A stretch of 64,000 nt of DNA. Origin: Skermania sp. ID1734 (GTDB lineage Bacteria > Actinomycetota > Actinomycetes > Mycobacteriales > Mycobacteriaceae). A program made the translations under genes and the position numbers. Positions 59,501-64,000 of this stretch are shown here, one piece after another; positions within the stretch are counted from its first letter, which is position 1, and the number at the start of each line of letters is the position of its first letter. The stretch is from contig NZ_VLIY01000006.1 of the NCBI RefSeq assembly GCF_007489285.1, positions 222,548 to 286,547 of the forward strand. The letters run 5' to 3'. The notes beneath the pieces were generated by a model, which was given only the letters and a program-made list of their open reading frames with translations, did not search any database and was not told the origin of the DNA.

Positions 59501-59965
59501 GAGCCGCGCGTGGTCTCCGCGGCGCTCATCGTTCCGGCCGGGATGCTGTCCGGAGCAGCCGCGGCGCATGCGAAGCAGACGCAGGCGGTGGAGCGGCGCG
59601 CGGTCGATGCCGTGTTGCGAGCGGAGCGGATGCTGGGTCGCGTTCCGACCGAGATGGCGCACAACAACAAGGGCTACGACATTTCCTCTACTCGCGCCGG
59701 CGAGGCCGACGTGCATATCGAGGTCAAGGGACGGATCTCGGGCGCCGACGACGTGACGGTCACCTACAGCGAGCTGATCCACGGCAAGAATCTCGGGGAG
59801 CAGCACCGGCTGGCACTGGTGGAGGTCAGCCCGGACAGCGCGGAGCAGGACCGGCTGCGGTATGTCGGCAATGCGTTCGCGGACGTGAACGTGGGCGGGT
59901 TGCCTGTCAAGGACACGAGGCTGGAATGGGCGGCCATGTGGGAGCGGGGGCGCGAGCCGTTCTGA
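56513..59965 (+). CDS. SNF2-type helicase with C-terminal DUF3883 domain (DrmD-like)
   Basis: 1,150 aa from the GTG at 56513, chosen because AGGAGG lies eight bases ahead; the frame extends back to an ATG at 56477. Counting from that ATG: Walker A DDPGAGKT (140-147), DEAH (241-244), motif III TATPHAG (278-284), motif V TDAAGEGLNLQ (574-584) and motif VI RFGRIHRIGQ (604-613). A Glu/Arg-rich helical middle follows, then a DUF3883 domain at about 1040-1130 (GYDISSTRAGEADVHIEVKGR), a nuclease-like fold also in DISARM-type helicases. It should translocate on duplex DNA. It is the head of a helicase-methyltransferase-EcsC cassette and likely part of phage defence. Confidence 0.88.
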   Translation: MLDFATVRPGVVLHGLRAEAVTIVAAVPQGPDALALIFRSSDGTLGEQLLYRSDSAHVSVGSPESKWTFDADGREFQLAAEAMRIRLAGLHDPMLAVSSSDIDPLPHQIRAVYGEMLPRTPLRFLLADDPGAGKTIMAGLYAKELMLRGDVARMLIVAPGGLVEQWQDELALKFGIRAELLSRDLIAATLDGNPCAAHPILIARMDQLARDEELLEHLANSQWDLTVVDEAHRMSASWIGPEVRRTRRYELGQRLSAVSRHLLLMTATPHAGSEENYQLFLALLDPDRFEGKYTADVHSTDTTGLMRRMIKEELLTFEGKHLFPERIAETVPYQLSPPERELYEEVTRYVREEMNRADALEDSPRQRTVGFALTVLQRRLASSTHAILRSLQRRRERLEHTRLALVHEGIAASPVLPSGPSLDDYFDDELDSDTAEQLEETVVDAATAARTAEELATEIAVLDRLVELALTVRNLGQDRKWAELRDLILDQHLLRDQNGNRRKLIIFTEHRDTLEYLAAQLRNIVGRDDPVVVIHGGTRREERRRIRERFTNDPTCQVLVATDAAGEGLNLQAAHLMINYDLPWNPNRIEQRFGRIHRIGQQNVCRLWNLVAEDTREGAVFTRLLDKMEAQRKAYGGRLFDVLGEAFQDRPLRELLVAAIRYGDDPARIEEFDRIIDAEVGAGLQELTRERALARETLSPLEVDRMRRQMDEARARRLQPHFIENFFVTAFQSVGGRISPREKDRFEITNVPAALRVRRRPGGSIVPVTTRYERVTFEPSAIERPGAVRAELLAPGHPLMDALLDEIVERHGQTLDRGTVLVDPRDPGAHPTLLVGLTGEIVDGTGRTVSKVFSYARLDGSGGVTDAGGAPYLDVHPIADPALAAGARNERWLHAGVDRLAAEWGAKEFQPEHLSTVRERQVAYLQRARGAVKVRLLQQINYLYSEAGRVRDEIAAGSKRRRRISPDRMEAMAAELDARLEKRLERIDLEMQLAAKEPRVVSAALIVPAGMLSGAAAAHAKQTQAVERRAVDAVLRAERMLGRVPTEMAHNNKGYDISSTRAGEADVHIEVKGRISGADDVTVTYSELIHGKNLGEQHRLALVEVSPDSAEQDRLRYVGNAFADVNVGGLPVKDTRLEWAAMWERGREPF

Positions 59966-59983
59966 GTTCTCCGCGGCTCGATG

Positions 59984-59997
59984 CACAACAGGTTGTG
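59984..59997. promoter_or_regulatory. Palindrome upstream of the methyltransferase gene
   Basis: CACAACAGGTTGTG is a 14-bp palindrome with a 2-bp centre, 33 bp before the methyltransferase ATG. A related CACAACAAAATGTG lies just inside the gene at 60052-60065. It resembles the site before the helicase gene, so one protein may bind all three. Confidence 0.6.
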
Positions 59998-60029
59998 TAG
60001 TCTGAACCGTTCTGCCGCCGACCGAGGGG

Positions 60030-62813
60030 ATGGGTTCGTTGTCCGGCTCTGCACAACAAAATGTGGGCAAGCGCAAGCTGATCGAGGTGTCGATTCCGCT
60101 GGAGAAGATCAACGCAGAGTCGGCACGAGAGAAGTCGATCCGGCACGGTCACCCGTCGACGCTGCACCTTTGGTGGGCGAGGCGGCCGCTGGCCGCGGCC
60201 CGGGCGGTGTTGTTCGCGCAACTCGTCGATGATCCGTCGGCGCGGCCGGACCTGTATCCGACTGAGGAAGAAGTCACCCTCGAACGCAAGCGTTTGCACG
60301 AGCTGATGGAGCGGCTGGTCGTCTGGGAGAACGCCAGCGACGAGGAATTGCTCCGGCAAGCACACCAGAAGATCCTCGAATCCACCGGCGGGAACCCGCC
60401 GGCCATACTCGATCCCTTCGCTGGCGGCGGCAGTATCCCGCTGGAGGCGCAGCGGTTGGGACTCGAGGCGCATGCGTCTGACCTGAATCCGGTAGCCGTG
60501 CTGATCAACAAGGCGCTCATCGAGATTCCCCCGAAGTTCGCCGGACGCAAGCCGGTGTTTCCCGGTGCCGCCGAGGCGCAGATCAATACCTGGCCGCGCG
60601 CAACTGGGTTGGCCGAGGACGTGCGCCGGTACGGACAGTGGATGCGCGATGAAGCCGAGAAGCGGATCGGGCACCTCTACCCGAAGGCCACACTGCCGGA
60701 CGGGAAGAAGGCGACGGTCATCGCATGGATCTCGGCGCGAACCGTCACCTGCCCAAATCCGCGCTGCGGCATCGCCATGCCGCTGGTGCGGTCGTGGTGG
60801 CTGGGAAAGAAGAAGGGCAAGGAAACCTACGTTGTGCCTTCGGTCGTCGGCGGCACGGTGAAGTTCAATATCGGGCACGGGTTAGCCGGAGCGCCCAGCG
60901 CGGATGAGGACGGGACAGTAGGGCGGACGGGGGCCCGGTGCATTGGGTGTGGTGTCGCCGTTGACCGCGAACACATCAAATCGGAGGGTCGTGGTGGGCG
61001 GATGGGCGCGCAGTTGATGGCGACGGTCGCAGAGGGGAATCGAACGCGTATCTACCTTCCGCCAACTGAGGAACATGAGCGAGCAGCACAAGTGCCGAGA
61101 CCAACGGACGTGCCGGAGGGTGAACTTGCGTACGACCCGCGAAATGTCTGGACGCCTCCGTATGGCTTGACGACGTTCGCCGACCTCTTCACGCCCCGCC
61201 AACTCACCGCTCTCACCACCTTCAGCGAACTGGTGAGAGAGGCCCGCGACCTCGTCCTCCGCGACGCCGTGGCAGCGGGCATGGACGAAGGCCAGCGCCT
61301 CGACGCTGGGGGGAGCGGAGCCGCGGCGTATGCGGATGCTGTGGCGACATATTTGGGGTTGGTCCTGAGCCGATGCACCGACTACTGGGCATCAATATGC
61401 AGTTGGCACAACACTGGGGAAAAGATGCGAAATACCTTCGGTCGTCAGGCCATCCCGATGGTCTGGGATCTCGCAGAGGCTTTTCCATTTTCATCATCTT
61501 CAGGTGGCTACTCAGGACAACTCGCTTGGGTAGTTGAAGTTGTTGACCGTCTGCCCGCAGAACCAGGAGGGAAGGCCTTGCAGGGCTCGGCGAGCAGTCT
61601 TGCAATGGCTGGTTTGATCTCGACGGACCCCCCGTATTACGACAACATCGGTTACTCCGACCTCTCCGACTACTTTTACGTTTGGCTTCGCCGCTCACTG
61701 CAAACGGTTCACCCCAGCATCTTGAGCACGATGCTCGTCCCGAAAACCGAGGAGCTCGTGGCTAACCCTTACCGCCATGGCGGTAAGGAGGGTGCGCACC
61801 AGTTCTTCGAGGACGGCTTTAAAGAGGTATTCCGCCGAGCTCGGGAAACCGCACTCGATGACTTCCCGATTACCGTCTATTACGCGTTCAAGCAGAAGGA
61901 ATCAGCACTCGGTGGCGAACACTCCACTGGCTGGGAAACCTTGCTAGAAGGCATGATTCAATCCGGCTGGTCGATCACTGCAACGTGGCCGATGCGGAGC
62001 GAGCTCGCCAACCGGATGCTCGCGAGCGGCACCAATGCCCTCGCTTCCTCGATCGTCCTGGCCCTGCGCCCCAGACCGGACACTGCACCGCGCATCGACC
62101 GCCGCGGCTTCATCAATACGCTAAAGGCCGAACTGCCCGAGGCCCTCCGCGAGCTCCAGCAGGGAACCATCGCTCCGGTTGACCTCCCACAAGCGGCAAT
62201 CGGACCCGGCATGGCGGTGTTCTCGCGCTATAGCTCCGTCCTCGAAGACGACGGTCGCAAGATGTCGGTGCGCACCGCATTGCAGCGCATCAATGAAATC
62301 CTGGACGAGGTGCTCACCGAGCAGGAAAGCGAATTCGATTCCGACACCAGATTTGCGATTGCGTGGTTCCGGCAGCATTCGTTCGACCGCGGCGCCTACG
62401 GTACGGCGGACGTTTTAGCGCGGGCACGCAATGCGTCACTCGATCATCTTGAGCGCGCTGGAATTCTGACCAAGAGCGCGGGCAAGGTGGCCTTGATTCC
62501 GTACGTGGATATGGACGCGAATTACGACCCGGCGACGGACCAGTCGATCAGCGCCTGGGAAGTGGTTATGCATTTGACCAATCGGCTTGCCGCAGGCGGT
62601 ATCCCCGAGGCGGCAGCTTTATTGGCGCGGGTTCCGGCGACCATCGACCGCGACCATTGCAAGGAATTGGCCAACCTGCTCTTCCACATTGCCGAGGGCA
62701 ACAAGCGCACCAAGTTGGCCGTCGATTTCAACTCGCTCGGTGCGGCGTGGAACGAAATTGTGCGCGATGCACCGAGGGCCGCCGTGCAGACGGCATTGGA
62801 GTACGACGGATAA
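60030..62813 (+). CDS. DUF1156 / Zn-ribbon adenine-type DNA methyltransferase
   Basis: 927 aa. The N-terminal DUF1156 segment is KRKLIEVSIPLEKINAESAREKSIRHGHPSTLHLWWARRPLAAARAVLFA. SAM-binding motif I is DPFAGGGS (128-135). A zinc ribbon follows (Cys241, Cys246, Cys304, Cys307). The catalytic DPPY is at 533-536 (STDPPYYDNIGYSDLSDYFYVWLRR), as in N6-adenine or N4-cytosine methylases. The ATG is immediately after GAGGGG; a TTG three codons later has better spacing. COG1743 enzymes occur in antiphage clusters with a helicase and usually a DUF499 ATPase; none is present here. The stretch about 61.3-61.7 kb looks lower in GC and codon bias than the rest, hinting at a mosaic origin. Confidence 0.9.
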   Translation: MGSLSGSAQQNVGKRKLIEVSIPLEKINAESAREKSIRHGHPSTLHLWWARRPLAAARAVLFAQLVDDPSARPDLYPTEEEVTLERKRLHELMERLVVWENASDEELLRQAHQKILESTGGNPPAILDPFAGGGSIPLEAQRLGLEAHASDLNPVAVLINKALIEIPPKFAGRKPVFPGAAEAQINTWPRATGLAEDVRRYGQWMRDEAEKRIGHLYPKATLPDGKKATVIAWISARTVTCPNPRCGIAMPLVRSWWLGKKKGKETYVVPSVVGGTVKFNIGHGLAGAPSADEDGTVGRTGARCIGCGVAVDREHIKSEGRGGRMGAQLMATVAEGNRTRIYLPPTEEHERAAQVPRPTDVPEGELAYDPRNVWTPPYGLTTFADLFTPRQLTALTTFSELVREARDLVLRDAVAAGMDEGQRLDAGGSGAAAYADAVATYLGLVLSRCTDYWASICSWHNTGEKMRNTFGRQAIPMVWDLAEAFPFSSSSGGYSGQLAWVVEVVDRLPAEPGGKALQGSASSLAMAGLISTDPPYYDNIGYSDLSDYFYVWLRRSLQTVHPSILSTMLVPKTEELVANPYRHGGKEGAHQFFEDGFKEVFRRARETALDDFPITVYYAFKQKESALGGEHSTGWETLLEGMIQSGWSITATWPMRSELANRMLASGTNALASSIVLALRPRPDTAPRIDRRGFINTLKAELPEALRELQQGTIAPVDLPQAAIGPGMAVFSRYSSVLEDDGRKMSVRTALQRINEILDEVLTEQESEFDSDTRFAIAWFRQHSFDRGAYGTADVLARARNASLDHLERAGILTKSAGKVALIPYVDMDANYDPATDQSISAWEVVMHLTNRLAAGGIPEAAALLARVPATIDRDHCKELANLLFHIAEGNKRTKLAVDFNSLGAAWNEIVRDAPRAAVQTALEYDG

Positions 62814-62862
62814 CCTGCTTGCAAATCAGTTTCGTGATTCCTCTGGGGAAGGAACAAGCGTC

Positions 62863-63567
62863 ATGACCGCAGATCCCGACGATCAACGTTCGGATACGTC
62901 GCCCGCTGTCACCAACTCGGACGAGCAGGAGCAGTCAGCCAAGCTGATGGTCATGTTCGATCGGGCGCTGGTGGCGGCGGGCGACTTGATGGACACTCGG
63001 ATTTCGCGCCTGCGCAGCAAGCACCCAGACGCGAGTACGGACCAGTTGATGAAAAAGCTGGAACGCACATACTTGTCGTCGGTGACTTCGACCGGAGTCG
63101 CCACTGGCGGTGCTGCGGCCGTACCGGGAGTCGGTACCGCCGCCGCTTTGGCAATGACGGCCGGCGATGCGTCGTGGTTCATGACGGCGACGGTTGCGCA
63201 CGTGCTGTCTGCGCTGAGACTCTACGACGTCGAATTCGCAGACCTCGAGCATCAAAAGGCGATCGTCTTGACAGTTCTTGCTGGAGGCGGGGGATCAACC
63301 TTTGTAGGTAAGGCCGCCGGGCGGACCGGCCCGCACCTGGGCAAGCTCTTGACCAATTCCGTTCCGAGCTCAACTATCAGGTCGGTCAACAGAGTTCTCG
63401 GCCATAACTTCGTCACGCGATATGGAACGCGGCAAGGCGTGCTCGTTCTGGGTCGGACGGCACCCTTCGGGATAGGCGCGGTTATCGGCGGTGGCGGCAA
63501 CCTGCTGTTTGCGCGCGGCGTCGTCAGCGCGACTCGAAAGGCCGTCGAGACCGCGAAGGCGATGTAA
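62863..63567 (+). CDS. EcsC-like membrane-associated protein
   Basis: 234 aa, ATG with GGGGAAGGAA ahead, 49 bp after the methyltransferase stop. A disordered acidic N-terminus (1-27) leads into FDRALVAAGDLMDTRISRLRSKHPDASTDQLMKKLERTYLSSVTSTG, then a Gly/Ala hydrophobic stretch (VATGGAAAVPGVGTAAALAMTAGD). Further Gly-rich hydrophobic segments close the chain (GAVIGGGGNLLFARGVV). This pattern resembles the EcsC family of actinobacteria. It is probably co-transcribed with the cassette. EcsC-like proteins have no established defence role; here the gene might be a membrane-acting component or a passenger. Confidence 0.65.
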   Translation: MTADPDDQRSDTSPAVTNSDEQEQSAKLMVMFDRALVAAGDLMDTRISRLRSKHPDASTDQLMKKLERTYLSSVTSTGVATGGAAAVPGVGTAAALAMTAGDASWFMTATVAHVLSALRLYDVEFADLEHQKAIVLTVLAGGGGSTFVGKAAGRTGPHLGKLLTNSVPSSTIRSVNRVLGHNFVTRYGTRQGVLVLGRTAPFGIGAVIGGGGNLLFARGVVSATRKAVETAKAM

Positions 63568-63682
63568 AACTCGACCCCAGCCCAATACGATCCAAAGCTC
63601 CAGTCGAGCCCGAAATCCCTTCCACTTCAATCAGGTCAAGCGCCACAGCGCGCCGGTTTTTGTCGGTATGTCCGGATATACT

Positions 63683-63698
63683 TCGAACATGCTTTCGG
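63683..63698. promoter_or_regulatory. Degenerate LexA (SOS) box at the DUF222 gene start
   Basis: TCGAAC-ATGC-TTTCGG (63683-63698) matches the actinobacterial LexA box TCGAAC-n4-GTTCGA in the first half and 4 of 6 bases in the second, and covers the start codon. Many 13E12-type genes in mycobacteria carry LexA boxes. Confidence 0.5.
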
Positions 63699-64000
63699 GA
63701 ACGGTGCGGGACGAGGCGGTGGAATCGGCGTTGGGCGCGCTCGAGTCCGCGGCCGCGGTCCTGCTGGACACCGACACCGAGAGCCTGTCCAACGACGAAC
63801 GCCTGAGCGTGCTGGCCCGATTGGAAACGCTCACCCGCCGGTTGCCTGCGGCCCAGAACGCGTTGCTCAATCAGATCGACGAGCACTCGAGCAGCGAGGA
63901 TTTCGCCGGCACCCCGCGCCGGCACGCGCTGGCCGAGCGGTTACGCATCAAGCCGCTGGAGCCGAAGCTGGCCGAAACCGCGAACCAACAGCGCGCCGGC
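63689..64000 (+). CDS. DUF222/HNH (13E12-type) protein, 3' end outside window
   Basis: The first 104 codons from the ATG at 63689; an in-frame ATG seven codons upstream (MSGYTSNM) also exists. The sequence ALGALESAAAVLLDTDTESLSNDERLSVLARLETLTRRLPAAQNALLNQIDEHSSSEDF is the DUF222 N-terminus of the 13E12 repeat family, which usually ends in an HNH nuclease domain and is common in Mycobacterium, Gordonia and relatives. The start overlaps a degenerate LexA box, so damage-induced expression is plausible. The 121 bp before it hold no gene. Confidence 0.85.
   Translation, partial: MLSGTVRDEAVESALGALESAAAVLLDTDTESLSNDERLSVLARLETLTRRLPAAQNALLNQIDEHSSSEDFAGTPRRHALAERLRIKPLEPKLAETANQQRAG

Noticed and set aside
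56513..62813. Complete DISARM or BREX system
   Set aside because: Only a helicase and a methyltransferase are present; no DrmA, DrmB, DrmC, PglZ, BrxC or DUF499 gene was found in the window.

Overview
The window is a chromosomal segment of a high-GC, mycolic-acid-type actinobacterium (order Mycobacteriales). The evidence is a MabR-regulated FAS-II operon (aceE-mabR-fabD-acpM-kas-accD6), AhpE, a DUF222/HNH (13E12-type) gene with a LexA-like box, a GlnR box upstream of amt-glnB-glnD, and the order ffh / amidohydrolase / rpsP-KH-rimM-trmD / rplS-lepB-rnhB-DUF2469-yraN-comM-dprA / xerC / rpsB-tsf known from mycobacteria. Only one beta-ketoacyl-ACP synthase lies between acpM and accD6, where Mycobacterium has kasA and kasB. 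The Kas and L19 sequences also read more like Rhodococcus/Nocardia, so a Nocardiaceae-like genus is my best guess; this is inference from memory of the families.

Layout. 1-5.0 kb: a truncated FMN-binding protein with a ferric-reductase-type flavocytochrome, small hypotheticals and a serine beta-lactamase-like hydrolase. 5.1-13.4 kb: a fused aminodeoxychorismate synthase, a phosphotransferase, a DinB-like protein, an NDMA-type alcohol dehydrogenase behind a KstR-like box, two more beta-lactamase-like proteins, DUF3145 and a disordered acidic protein. 13.4-21.8 kb: FAS-II operon plus the pyruvate dehydrogenase E1 gene, all on the minus strand. 22.1-23.2 kb: DUF3052, ahpE, tRNA-Val(UAC). 23.2-28.1 kb: a tightly overlapping operon (MpaB-type oxygenase, alpha/beta hydrolase, PF10118 protein, ferredoxin-type reductase) divergent from a TetR regulator. 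28.1-37.2 kb: ftsY, amt-glnB-glnD, ffh, amidohydrolase. 37.3-53.7 kb: translation and housekeeping genes, with an EndoU toxin remnant and a candidate immunity gene between dprA and xerC. 53.8-55.7 kb: membrane acyltransferase with an SGNH domain.

55.8-63.6 kb is the accessory region and the best candidate for an unusual system. A minus-strand XRE regulator and ribbon-helix-helix protein are divergent from a SNF2-type helicase with a C-terminal DUF3883 domain, a DUF1156/Zn-ribbon DNA methyltransferase and an EcsC-like membrane-associated protein. A similar 14-bp palindrome sits before both the helicase and the methyltransferase. The helicase/methyltransferase pair resembles DISARM- and DUF1156/DUF499-type antiphage systems, but no DUF499 ATPase, DrmA/B/C or nuclease partner is present, so this would be a reduced version. 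Several intergenic regions carry long, near-perfect inverted repeats, most between convergent genes and one in a divergent promoter region. No CRISPR array, insertion sequence or rRNA was seen.
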